From Caldicellulosiruptor naganoensis (GTDB lineage Bacteria > Bacillota > Thermoanaerobacteria > Caldicellulosiruptorales > Caldicellulosiruptoraceae), in the NCBI RefSeq assembly GCF_026914285.1, contig NZ_CP113864.1, forward strand, positions 84,582 through 148,581: a stretch of DNA of 64,000 nt, written 5' to 3'. Positions 48,952 through 58,333 of this stretch are shown here, piece after piece; position 1 is the stretch's first letter, and the number at the start of each line of letters is the position of its first letter. The position numbers and the translations under genes were made by a program. The notes under the pieces are model-generated. The model saw only the letters and a list, made by a program, of their open reading frames with translations. It was not told the origin of the DNA and made no database searches.

Positions 48952-50298
48952 TTATAAGATTAATAAAAATTCATCATTCGCTTTGTTTTTTTCAACAAGT
49001 GTAATTGTAAAAGGACTTGAAAGAGGGTATTTTGTGATAAATTCAAAAAAAGCTGAAGAAGACTCTAATGAATATACCTTTATTTTATAATGCTTTGGAA
49101 TATCTCTATAGTCAAAACGAGGGGAGAAAGTTAAAAAAAGACCATGTTTTAAGATGTACTTGTACATGATATCTGGCATAAATTGCTCTTCTTTACTTAG
49201 GAGAATATTTACCCTTTTTGTATTGTTACCATTTAAAAATTCTTTACTTATTCTTAACAGATTTTGTTTATCATTTATTTCTTCAATTGATAAAGAGATA
49301 GCCGTTAGAAAACCATTATTATAGTGCATGAATTTATTATCAAGATTGATTGAAGTTTGCATTATCTCTTTGGTATAATTTTTAAGTTCTAATTTTATAA
49401 GCTTGGATAAATTAGTTTTTAAAGATTTCTTAATATAGTAGAAGCACAAATCTTTTATCGATTCAATATCGTCCAAATAGCGAAAGGAAAAATTTTCTGA
49501 GATACGTTCAACAATATAAGCGTCTAAAAATAATTTTTGATTTTTAACATCTTCAATAAATTTATTCAATGGATAAAATGCAAAAGCCTCCCAAAAGTGT
49601 TGAATCATTCTTGAATTTTCTGGTGGCCAATACATTTCCTTTTCCTCAGCGTCAATTTGTCCAAATTTGATAAATATAAAACCGTCATTATTGCTAACAG
49701 GAAAATACCTTATATAGGATATAGGAAATGGCTTTTTAGAATCATTATCGTAAATGTAACTATAGAATTTATTTTCAAAAAGGTCTATTACATAAATTTG
49801 CCATTCATTATCAGAATTGGGAAGAGAAAACTTTCTGTGTATAATTATTATATAGCGAGAATTTACCATTTTAAAAAAGCGAATGGGAGGCACAATGAAA
49901 TTACTTATACCTTCCTGTTCTAAGTGATTTTCCCATAGCCTCAATTCAACAATAGGAATTTCAATAATGTCTTTTTCATATGTATTTAGCAAGTTAATAC
50001 TCCTAACAGTGATTTTAACATAGTCATCTGCAATATTCCAGTAATACCCATATAATAAGTTATTTATTTCATCAAAATAAATAATTTCATCTAACTCTTT
50101 TTTAAACAGGTAGGTTTTAAGTTGAAGATTTGAGATATCAATAAAACATATTCCAATAGATTTATATGTGCTTTGCTTTAATACACTTCTTAATAAGAAA
50201 TTTTTGCACTCTATTGGTAAACTACCCAATTGATTATTTTTTAAAACATTATGCATTTCGGATGATAAATCTTGGATATAAACAACATCAATGTTCAT
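48952..50298 (-). CDS. ~450-residue paralogue family, member 4
   Basis: A 448-residue intact protein, almost identical to member 9 at 60665. Hallmark variant: FIFIKFGQIDAEEK, followed by FYPLNKFIEDV. Strand-turn pattern as in the rest of the family; no signal peptide or membrane span. ATG 50298 has AGGAGG upstream. The hairpin and a subtilase fragment lie just before it, so its cognate tip cassette seems to have been deleted here. Confidence 0.7.
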   Translation of the reverse strand: MNIDVVYIQDLSSEMHNVLKNNQLGSLPIECKNFLLRSVLKQSTYKSIGICFIDISNLQLKTYLFKKELDEIIYFDEINNLLYGYYWNIADDYVKITVRSINLLNTYEKDIIEIPIVELRLWENHLEQEGISNFIVPPIRFFKMVNSRYIIIIHRKFSLPNSDNEWQIYVIDLFENKFYSYIYDNDSKKPFPISYIRYFPVSNNDGFIFIKFGQIDAEEKEMYWPPENSRMIQHFWEAFAFYPLNKFIEDVKNQKLFLDAYIVERISENFSFRYLDDIESIKDLCFYYIKKSLKTNLSKLIKLELKNYTKEIMQTSINLDNKFMHYNNGFLTAISLSIEEINDKQNLLRISKEFLNGNNTKRVNILLSKEEQFMPDIMYKYILKHGLFLTFSPRFDYRDIPKHYKIKVYSLESSSAFFEFITKYPLSSPFTITLVEKNKANDEFLLIL

Positions 50299-50346
50299 TA
50301 TTTTTATCCTCCTAAATAAAAGTATTTGACTGCTTTGTTAAAAGAC

Positions 50347-50383
50347 AAGAAGTAGCTTTGAAAAGTTTGTTTAGCTACCTCTT
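50347..50383 (-). terminator. Hairpin upstream of member 4
   Basis: AAGAAGTAGCT pairs with AGCTACCTCTT (50373-50383). Same hairpin as at 62062-62097 after cassette 3. Confidence 0.55.
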
Positions 50384-50495
50384 TGTAATTTTTGTATTAC
50401 AAAATTTTACTAAACCATAACCAAAGATATTGTCTTTTCTTTCTTTTCCTATGTCTTTAGATAATTTCAAAAGCACTTTATAAATTTCATTAGCT
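50375..50495 (-). pseudogene. Fragment of a fourth subtilase cassette
   Basis: About 35 codons read IYKVLLKLSKDIGKERKDN then IFGYGLVKF. This is a diverged version of the ILLKLSEDLGEKGKDN, IFGFGLVRF stretch at the end of the subtilase domain in cassettes 1-3. It ends at a TAG inside the hairpin. The variable tip is absent. Confidence 0.65.
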
Positions 50496-50507
50496 ATCAA
50501 GAATAAA

Positions 50508-51877
50508 TCAGTAAAAATATATCAGTGTTTCCATTTGATTATAAGGATTATCTAAAACAATGTCTTTATATAGCATGTGAACTTGATCTTGAGAACCACT
50601 AAACTGTTTATTAGAGAAACTATAAGACTTGTAAGTTAAATAAAGATGGTCGGGATTTTGCAATGTATCTTCTTCATTAAAATGCATTTTACATGTAATT
50701 ATGTAATCTTTTTCAAAATTTAATTTAATGATATTTTCATTTTCTTTAAATTCAAAATAAAAGTCCCTCTCAATTATCCTTTTTCCAAAAAACAAAATAG
50801 TAACTCTATAACAATACGAATTTATTTTACTGGCTTTCACAATGTAAAATAAATATATTTTTTTTGGAATTTTTTTGCTGTCTAAAATATGTTCTTTTAC
50901 GAACATCAAATCACTTAAAATTCTCTAATTAAGGCTGCAGATGATTTCTTTTCTCTCTACACCGTTGTCAGAAACTTTGACTCTTATTAATTCTGACTTG
51001 TTATGAGCTATAGAAGTCTTTATATAGAAAAATTCATCATTTTCAAACCATCTGCAACAATTTGGAACAACAACATTGAAATCCATCTCTTCAAAACAAT
51101 ATCTTTTAAAATCAACATTACGAATAGAAATGTCTTCAAGAAATTTGCTAAGAGGATAGATTATCATCTTTTGGTTAACACGGAAATCAGAAGGATCGAA
51201 ATTTTCTTTTTTTTCTTGTATTGCCTCAAAGATAATATCAAATTTTTCAGAATCCCCAATTCTACCTGTTTGAAAGAAAATATATTTTCCTCCCAACAAG
51301 GTTGTCTGGGGTATTTCAATTTCATTTATAAACTTTTCAGGAACATATAAAAGATTATAAATTTTTTCTGCCACTGCATCAAAGAAAAAATAAGATTTAT
51401 ATTTTTTGCAATTATTCACTATTCCTATTTACCTTCTAAAATTTTAGTTTGACAGAAAAATTTTTTTTGATTTGTTCTAAGTTCAGGTTCAATTTTTCGG
51501 CGTTTAGGAAATCTCATTTCATATAAGTTTGTTTCAACATGGTTTAGTACATCTATTTTTGATATAGAAAAACCATAAGAATTTTGGTCTATAGATAAAC
51601 CATAAACAATCACTTTTGCCTTGTCAATTCCAATAATATCGTCTATGGGGATTTTTAGATTGTATTCAGCTAAAAGGTGGAGGTGTTTATCTGGCTCAAG
51701 AGTGTATATTAGCAAATTTGTAATTTTTAGATTAGAAGAATCTTCTTCTTTTGTTGCAATAAATAAAATATCTTCGTGGTACAAAAGTCTCCTCTTAAAA
51801 GGCATTTTTAATGGATTTTCAGACAATATGCTTTTTTGTGGAATGAACAAATGGCCTACAAAGGTTACATTACCCAC
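50508..51877 (-). pseudogene. Paralogue family member 5, broken
   Basis: A full-length family gene with two breaks. Starts at GTG 51877 behind GAGGTG. It loses frame near 51420, where a short stretch present in member 7 is missing, and has one in-frame TAG at 50922-50924 between SLN and RILSDL. Hallmark YIFFQTGRIGDSEK then IYPLSKFLEDI. Closest to member 7. Confidence 0.75.
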
Positions 51878-51962
51878 TTATTTACACCTCACATTTAGAA
51901 AACTTTATGAAGCAGATGATATTATAGCCTGCCACACATGTGTGACAACATTTTTAGTTAAT

Positions 51963-53351
51963 TCATTTTATTAAGAATCGGGGGTATATTATGACAGAAC
52001 TAAGTTCTTCTGTTTCGGGATGTACGGTTAATAAAAAAAATTCATCTAAGCATCTTACTTTAACTATTGGTATATCCTCATCAGAAAAGTAAAGATGCAT
52101 ATAATTTTCTACTGGATCTACTGTGACAGCAATAAAAAGGTTTTTTAAAAAATAAAATTCCTCTATTAATTCTTTTGGTGGGATATTGATTGGTAGGTCA
52201 AAAGAAGAAATTTCGTTGGTTCCTATATAATGTTTTATAAAATAATTTTGAGCTGGTATTGAATAAGGATAGAAAGAGGAACATAGTAAAAAGTATTTGT
52301 TCTCTTCTTTATATAATCGATGTATTTTTTCTAATGGAATAGATAAAGAACCAATATAAGTACGTTTTTTTGTTTCTAAGTCAAAGGAAAATATATCTGT
52401 GATGTTTGCCGTAAAGTTTTCTTTTCCATAAAGTATAGATTGGGAATCAATATATTGAAAATTGCTTTTTATACGGTAAAAAAAGCCATAATTGAGTTTT
52501 CCATATTCCAAAAAAGCCAACATTTCAGAATACTCGGCTTTATCAATCAAGTATTTAGATAATACAGGTATTATACCTTTGTTTAAATCTTGAATCAGTT
52601 CCTCACAAGGGATAACCAATAAAGTATTAATCTTATTAATAATATCTTCTTTACCCAAATTAAAATAATCTCTTTTCTCATCTGGGCAGATTCTGCCAGT
52701 GCTAATAAGTAAATAATCTTTATTTTTAAATTTTTTTATTTCTGCGTATGAAATTTCGAAAATAGAGTGCTCATCTATTATATATGGATTAAGATAAAGT
52801 TCAGATTTATCATAAAGATCAGCTATCAAGACAGATTTATCTTTGAAATTCATATCAATATTTATTAGCATTATATATCTTTCGTTTAGTGCCAATACAT
52901 AACTTGCAAATGGGATGAGCAATTCTTCGTCTTTATTTACTCCAGAAAGTTCTACAATAAAACTGTACATTAATGTTTCTACTTTTCTTATTGGATCGAT
53001 AATAAATATTTTTATCTTGCCAAATTTAGCATTGATTAAAGCCATCGTATAGCCAATTAAAATAAATTTCTCTTCATTAAAAAAAATTATTTGAGAGATT
53101 TTGTTTTTTAGTTTATAGTTGATAGTTTGTTCAACTTTGCCATTTTTAAGAGATAAGACTATAATAGATTCGATAATATCTTCAGGTATATCTTTCTTTT
53201 TCATAAGAAACAGTATATTATTATCGCTTTGATAAATAGGCTCAAGTCGAAACTGGGGTATTTTTTTTGAAGAAAAAGTATAATCTTCCCATGTAATTTT
53301 ATAATAACCTTTTAATATTTCTGATAAATCATATACAGGAATTTCAAACAT
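51963..53351 (-). CDS. ~450-residue paralogue family, member 6
   Basis: A 462-residue intact protein, closest to member 1 over its whole length (start EIPVYDLSEILKGYYKITWE). Hallmark LLISTGRICPDEKR, then IPCEELIQDL; conserved C-terminus IIYPRFLIK. AGGAGGG before the ATG at 53351. Sits in a run of four members downstream of cassette 2. Confidence 0.7.
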   Translation of the reverse strand: MFEIPVYDLSEILKGYYKITWEDYTFSSKKIPQFRLEPIYQSDNNILFLMKKKDIPEDIIESIIVLSLKNGKVEQTINYKLKNKISQIIFFNEEKFILIGYTMALINAKFGKIKIFIIDPIRKVETLMYSFIVELSGVNKDEELLIPFASYVLALNERYIMLINIDMNFKDKSVLIADLYDKSELYLNPYIIDEHSIFEISYAEIKKFKNKDYLLISTGRICPDEKRDYFNLGKEDIINKINTLLVIPCEELIQDLNKGIIPVLSKYLIDKAEYSEMLAFLEYGKLNYGFFYRIKSNFQYIDSQSILYGKENFTANITDIFSFDLETKKRTYIGSLSIPLEKIHRLYKEENKYFLLCSSFYPYSIPAQNYFIKHYIGTNEISSFDLPINIPPKELIEEFYFLKNLFIAVTVDPVENYMHLYFSDEDIPIVKVRCLDEFFLLTVHPETEELSSVIIYPRFLIK

Positions 53352-53560
53352 TATTTTAAAAATTCCCTCCTAATTTTCAATTATTTTTGGCAATGAGGGT
53401 TGCCAGATAGTCATAAGGAAGTTTAAAAATTTTTGTTTTTATGTTTTAGTAAAAATTAGCCATTGCCATCATCCTTGCAGAGTGTTTTTCTTTTCTGACA
53501 ACTAATTCTATTTAACAAGCTTGTATATAATATCAATTGCAAGTACAAACCAACTGCCCT

Positions 53561-54949
53561 TTAGTAAAAATAAAAAAGTGTTTCAGTTTTATCGAAAGGA
53601 TTTTTAAAAATTAACTCTTTATATAACATGTGAATACCATCTACGAAATAAATGAGTTGTTTGTCAGGGAAACTATAGCATTTATAAGCTAAATGAAGAT
53701 TGTCGGGATTTGTGTATATATCTTTTTCCTCAAAACACATTTTGCAAGTAATCATATAGTTTTCAAAAATATTTATTTTAATAACATTTTCTTTTTCTTT
53801 AAATTCAAAATAATAATCTTTTTTGTCAACGCATTTTCCAATATATAAGATTGAAATTTTAGCACAATATGGACTTATTTTATTGACTATTATAACATAG
53901 AATAAATTTTCATCAATTAATTTTCCATAATCTAATATTCTTTCTTTTACAAAAATTGAGTCACTTATAATTCTTTCATTAAGTCTACAGATAATTTCTT
54001 TTTTTTCGACACCCTTGTTTGAAACCTTTACTTTTATAAGTTCTGACTTATTTTCTGTCGTAAAAGTTTTTATATAAAAATACTCATCATTTTCAAACCA
54101 CCGACAGTCGGTTAGGATAACAGCTGAAAAATCAGTTTTTTCAAAACAATATTTTTCAAAACTTAAGTTACAGTTTGAAATATCTTCTAAAAATTTTTCA
54201 AAAGGATAGATTATCATAGTTTGTTCAACAGAAAAATCCATATGGTCAAAATTTTTACCTTTCACTTGTATCGCTTCAAAAATAATATCAAATTTTTCTG
54301 AATCACCAATTCTGCCAGTTTCAAATAAAATATATTTTCCATGTAGCAGTGTAGTTTTACTCAAATTAATCTTTTTTATAATCTTTTCAGAAATATATGA
54401 AAGGTCATAAATTTTTTCTAATAAAATATCAAAGAAAAAAAGAAAAAATTTTGACTTTCTATAATTAATTGACTTTGTTTGTACTTCTAATACAAAAATA
54501 GAATATCTATCGTCTAAAATTTTTGTTTGGCAAAAAAATTCACTTTGTCCTGAAAACTTATCAAATTCAACTAATGAGTTATTAAATAATTTTATTTCAT
54601 ACAATTTTTCCTCAATGTGATTTAGTACATCTATCTTTAATATAGCAAGAGTAGATAAACTATAATTTACAGATAATCCATAAACAACTTTCTTTAATCT
54701 ATCAAATCCAATAATATCGTCTAATGATGTTTTTAAATCATAATCACTTAATAAATAAAGATGTCTATCTTTCTCAAAGGAATATAAAAGCAAGTTTGTT
54801 ATTTTTGAGTTAGAATTTTTCTCTCTTGTTGCTATAAACAAAGTTTCTTTGTGATATAAGAGCCTTAAGTTGTAACGTTTTTTAAGTGGATTTTCTGATA
54901 GTACAATTTGGGGCTCAAACAAGTGTCCCATAAAAGTTATTTTATGCAC
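53561..54949 (-). CDS. ~450-residue paralogue family, member 7
   Basis: A 462-residue intact protein starting at GTG 54949 (GAGGTG 7 bases upstream), which reads ITFMGHLFEPQ. Hallmark ILFETGRIGDSEK, then IIYPFEKFLEDI. Intact relative of the broken members 5, 10 and 11. It has the same strand-turn pattern as the family but a different ending (KTETLFYFY). Confidence 0.7.
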   Translation of the reverse strand: MHKITFMGHLFEPQIVLSENPLKKRYNLRLLYHKETLFIATREKNSNSKITNLLLYSFEKDRHLYLLSDYDLKTSLDDIIGFDRLKKVVYGLSVNYSLSTLAILKIDVLNHIEEKLYEIKLFNNSLVEFDKFSGQSEFFCQTKILDDRYSIFVLEVQTKSINYRKSKFFLFFFDILLEKIYDLSYISEKIIKKINLSKTTLLHGKYILFETGRIGDSEKFDIIFEAIQVKGKNFDHMDFSVEQTMIIYPFEKFLEDISNCNLSFEKYCFEKTDFSAVILTDCRWFENDEYFYIKTFTTENKSELIKVKVSNKGVEKKEIICRLNERIISDSIFVKERILDYGKLIDENLFYVIIVNKISPYCAKISILYIGKCVDKKDYYFEFKEKENVIKINIFENYMITCKMCFEEKDIYTNPDNLHLAYKCYSFPDKQLIYFVDGIHMLYKELIFKNPFDKTETLFYFY

Positions 54950-55114
54950 TTATTGACACCTCACAAAAATAGGTAATATTTAAAACACTTGATACTCAAG
55001 ATATTTCGTAATATAGAAAAAATTAAATAAGGAGGATATTTTTTATTTCTCCTATGTATATTTTTACTTACATATTTTTACTTACAATGGTTATATCTTT
55101 TATTCAACAACTTC

Positions 55115-56479
55115 TTAACTTTTTTTTAAAAATCGAGGATAAACCATAATCGCATTAAGATCATTTGTTTTAGGGTTTACAACAAATAAGTAATTTTCTC
55201 CATAGCCTATTTTTGCAATAAGCATATCATTATTTACTGAATATATAAGATTTTGTCCTGACTCAAAGTTTTTTGTTTCAATAATTGTATCATTGTTAAA
55301 AAACTCCACTTCATTTAAAATCTCATTTGATGAAATTGAAATTGGTAATTCAATAAAAGAAAGTTGGTTAGATTCAATATAATGTTTTATAAAGTATTTA
55401 CTCGGTATTCCTCCAATTGCATGAGGATAAAAAGGAATGTACATAATAAAGTGTTTATCTTTTTCTTTGTATATTGGAGGTATTTTTTCTAACGGGAATG
55501 GTAAAGAACCAATATAAGAGCTCTTTTTAGTCTCCAGATTGTATGAAATAATATCAGTTTTTTTAGTTATGAAATTTTCTTTATAGTATATGATTGAATA
55601 GGATTTGCTGTTTGCATAATAATATGGATTATAAATACGTGCTTTAATTGGAAAATCTAATGTTTCGCAATACTCAGCTTTATCTACTATGTAATTAGTA
55701 AACTTAAATTTTCCATTGACTAAATTCTGAATTAATTCTTCACAGGGTATAATTATAATAGTTTCTATTGAGTTTACAAAATATTGCTTTTTAGAACAGA
55801 AAAATACTCTTTTATCAAATGAACATATTTGTCCAGTTTTGATTAATATATTTTTTTTGCCATTAATGCTTACAACGGAGATGTCTAATAATTCATAAAT
55901 GTAGTGCTCATCTATAATGTAAGGATCGATAAAAATCTGTTGTTTTCCTATGATGTCAAAAACTAAAGCAATTTTATTTTTAAAATGTTCAATATTTGGA
56001 GTTATTATCATAATATATCTATTATTTATAGCACATACATGGATGGGTATGTGGTTTATTAAATTTGCATTCTCTTCACAATAATCTAAAGTATATCTGT
56101 AAACTATTTTTTCATCATTCTTAATTAAATCAATTTGGAATATTTTCAATTCGACTAAATTTGATGAGATGGCTTTTACTGAATAACCAAGCAAGCTTAA
56201 TTTTTCTTCATCAAAATAAATTATTTCTGAAATTTCGTTTTTTATGATATGAGTAAAAGTCGCTTTAATATTGTTATTTTCTAATGCCACAATTATAATT
56301 GATTGTATATTATAGGTATCATAACAATCGCTAATGGTAAATAACACGTAACTATCACTCTGATAAATGACACTTACATTATTAATGTTTTTTGCTAATA
56401 ATGAAGAAACGTCAAAATTAGTAGGATTTCCAAAAATATTAAGTAATTCATTTAAATTGTATATCATAATTTTAGACAT
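55115..56479 (-). CDS. ~450-residue paralogue family, member 8 (mosaic)
   Basis: A 454-residue intact protein directly downstream of cassette 2 (91 bases with a hairpin between). The first half resembles member 3 (MIITPNIEHFKNKIALVFDI, ILIKTGQICSFDKR). From about residue 235 it follows members 1 and 6 (IIPCEELIQNL, YIGSLPFPLEKI, IKHYIESNQLSF). This looks like a recombinant of two subgroups. ATG 56479 with GGAGTGAG upstream. By position, the candidate immunity gene for tip 2. Confidence 0.72.
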   Translation of the reverse strand: MSKIMIYNLNELLNIFGNPTNFDVSSLLAKNINNVSVIYQSDSYVLFTISDCYDTYNIQSIIIVALENNNIKATFTHIIKNEISEIIYFDEEKLSLLGYSVKAISSNLVELKIFQIDLIKNDEKIVYRYTLDYCEENANLINHIPIHVCAINNRYIMIITPNIEHFKNKIALVFDIIGKQQIFIDPYIIDEHYIYELLDISVVSINGKKNILIKTGQICSFDKRVFFCSKKQYFVNSIETIIIIPCEELIQNLVNGKFKFTNYIVDKAEYCETLDFPIKARIYNPYYYANSKSYSIIYYKENFITKKTDIISYNLETKKSSYIGSLPFPLEKIPPIYKEKDKHFIMYIPFYPHAIGGIPSKYFIKHYIESNQLSFIELPISISSNEILNEVEFFNNDTIIETKNFESGQNLIYSVNNDMLIAKIGYGENYLFVVNPKTNDLNAIMVYPRFLKKS

Positions 56480-56526
56480 ATTGCTATGCTCACTCCATTC
56501 CTTATTTTGTTTTCAACATAAGACAT

Positions 56527-56558
56527 AGGGTTGTTGTAGTTTTAATTACAACAACCCT
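56527..56558 (-). terminator. Hairpin after toxin-tip cassette 2
   Basis: AGGGTTGTTGTA (56527-56538) pairs with TACAACAACCCT (56547-56558), between the cassette stop and member 8. Confidence 0.7.
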
Positions 56559-56569
56559 ACTAAGTTATC

Positions 56570-57894
56570 TTACGGGAAGAAAATATGACATGGTAATTTA
56601 TATACAAAGCTTGATGTTATATATTTATAAACATGATAATGATAAAAATAAATAGAGCTATAACCATCTTTATCAGGTCCTCTTACAAAACCACCAAAAG
56701 GAAATGAATTTGCCACATTTTGTGCAAGTGTATAAGCTAAACTTTTATTTTTGCAAAAGACATCAAGCTCAAAATTATATACTCTTGTAAATGCCGTTGG
56801 ATAGTCTATTGCTGGACCGATATAAAGAATACCATTTTTTATTGCTGCTTTATAATATTCATATTTGTTATTTTTGACGTTTTCAATTACTTCACTTGCC
56901 TCTACGTATTTCTCTCCAAATAATTCAATTACTTTACCAATTAGCAAAAGAGAAGCTATTAAAGCTTCTGCAAGCCCTAAGGCTATTGGGATAGCAATGG
57001 CAAACTGTGCCGAGACAGTTTCAGAATCACCAATATTATACTCTTCCTTTGTTTTTTCATCAATCAATTTTGCTTTTAAATTCTCACCATCAAAGTATTC
57101 TACTTTTACAGAAAAGTTTTTTCTTCTGGGATTGATGTGTCTAAACTTTTATCAAACTTTTTATTTTTGATTGGCTTGACTTTTAATTTTATCTCATTTG
57201 TATCTTTGTCAAGCGTAGCAATATACTTGTATCCTTCATACTCAGCTTCTGCTGCTTTAATTTTTTTGTCAACATTATAGACCTTTATTTTATCTTTCCA
57301 AACATCATATCTTGGCTTTGCAAAGCTGACAGAATTGATAAGAAAATTTGAATCTCACAAGACCAAAGCCAAATATATTATCTTTACCTTTTTCACCTAG
57401 GTCTTCAGAAAGTTTTAGGAGTAGATTATAGATTTTATCTTTGTTTATGCTGTGCTTAGGTAGCAAGCTCCACTTTTCTGGTTTGCTTAAGATAAGAGCG
57501 ATAATTGCTGTCAGGTGTGCAGCAGCAACAGAGTTTCCGCTTGAGAGTTTGTAGCTATTGTTTGGAGCTGTGGACAAAATATTTTCGCCATAAGAGCAAA
57601 AATCAATTTTGCCTTGAGAAGAAAACTGCGATATTTGGTTTTTGTAGTTGACAGAAGCAACAGATATAACCACATTGTATGATACTGGGAATCCAGGTCA
57701 TCTGTTTTAAAGGAATTTCTGGCAGCAGCTATTATGATTATTGCTTTTTTAGTTGCCTCTTGTATTGCTTTGTACAGTATGGGGTTGTTAGTTGTAGTAG
57801 AAAAATTCATGTTTACAATGTTGATTTTATATTTGAACACTAATCAAGAGCTTTGGTAATTGTTCCGACTTTGCCTTTAAGTTTTTTGTTCAAA
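56570..57894 (-). pseudogene. Subtilase-derived toxin-tip cassette 2
   Basis: Same layout as cassette 1 with a nearly identical arm from 56999 rightward. The subtilase part keeps the oxyanion Asn and catalytic Ser regions but is frameshifted and lacks Asp and His. An extra single-base loss near 57118 breaks the spacer. The tip after AQFAIAIPIALGLAEALIA is different from tip 1 (YIGPAIDYPTAFTRVYNFE) but keeps the HYH...CHIFFP ending. Followed by a hairpin and member 8. Confidence 0.7.
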
Positions 57895-58333
57895 CTAATT
57901 CGAATAGGCTTCTGCTTCAGGAGGGAATTGGTACAATTTTTTGTTTGCAATATCAAAGATAAAAGCAAAATGTTTTTCATTTTTATAGAGCGATGCAGGA
58001 GTTTAAATTATAGATTCCATAAGAAAAATAGAGAATTTTCTTTACCATTTTGTTTAGAATATCTATTTCTATTATAAAATTTCATAGTTTTTATCATCAG
58101 TTACTAAAGCATGTATAAACTTTCTATTCCCATAAATTTCTAAACTTTATCAGTAGGAGTTTTAAAAACATAAAAAGGCAAAAGGTGCTATTTTCTATTA
58201 TTTTACTACTCGTAGATCAAAAAATTATTGATTTTAGTTATGGGCTCCTTTATAATATTTCTCTTTGTAATAACAGTCAAGTTGTTAGATGAACCCAATA
58301 TTATATTTACTATATTATTGAGGAAGAAGTTTT
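57895..58333 (-). pseudogene. Paralogue family remnant (member 11), 3' part
   Basis: Counterpart of remnant 10. The middle piece (about 57910-58000) and part of the N-terminal piece lie here; the start is across IS copy 3 at 60316-60494. Confidence 0.6.
58220..58333. repeat. Long direct repeat flanking IS copy 3, left
   Basis: A 114-bp segment repeated at 60316-60429, immediately next to the IS ends. Confidence 0.9.

Larger units (their letters stand above)
47389..50383 (-). repeat. ~3-kb segmental duplication, copy A
   Basis: The order cassette arm, family remnant, member 4, hairpin here recurs at 56999-62097, where it is interrupted by IS copy 3. With the IS and its 114-bp repeat removed, both copies are about 3.0 kb and nearly identical. 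Both lie in the same orientation. Confidence 0.8.
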
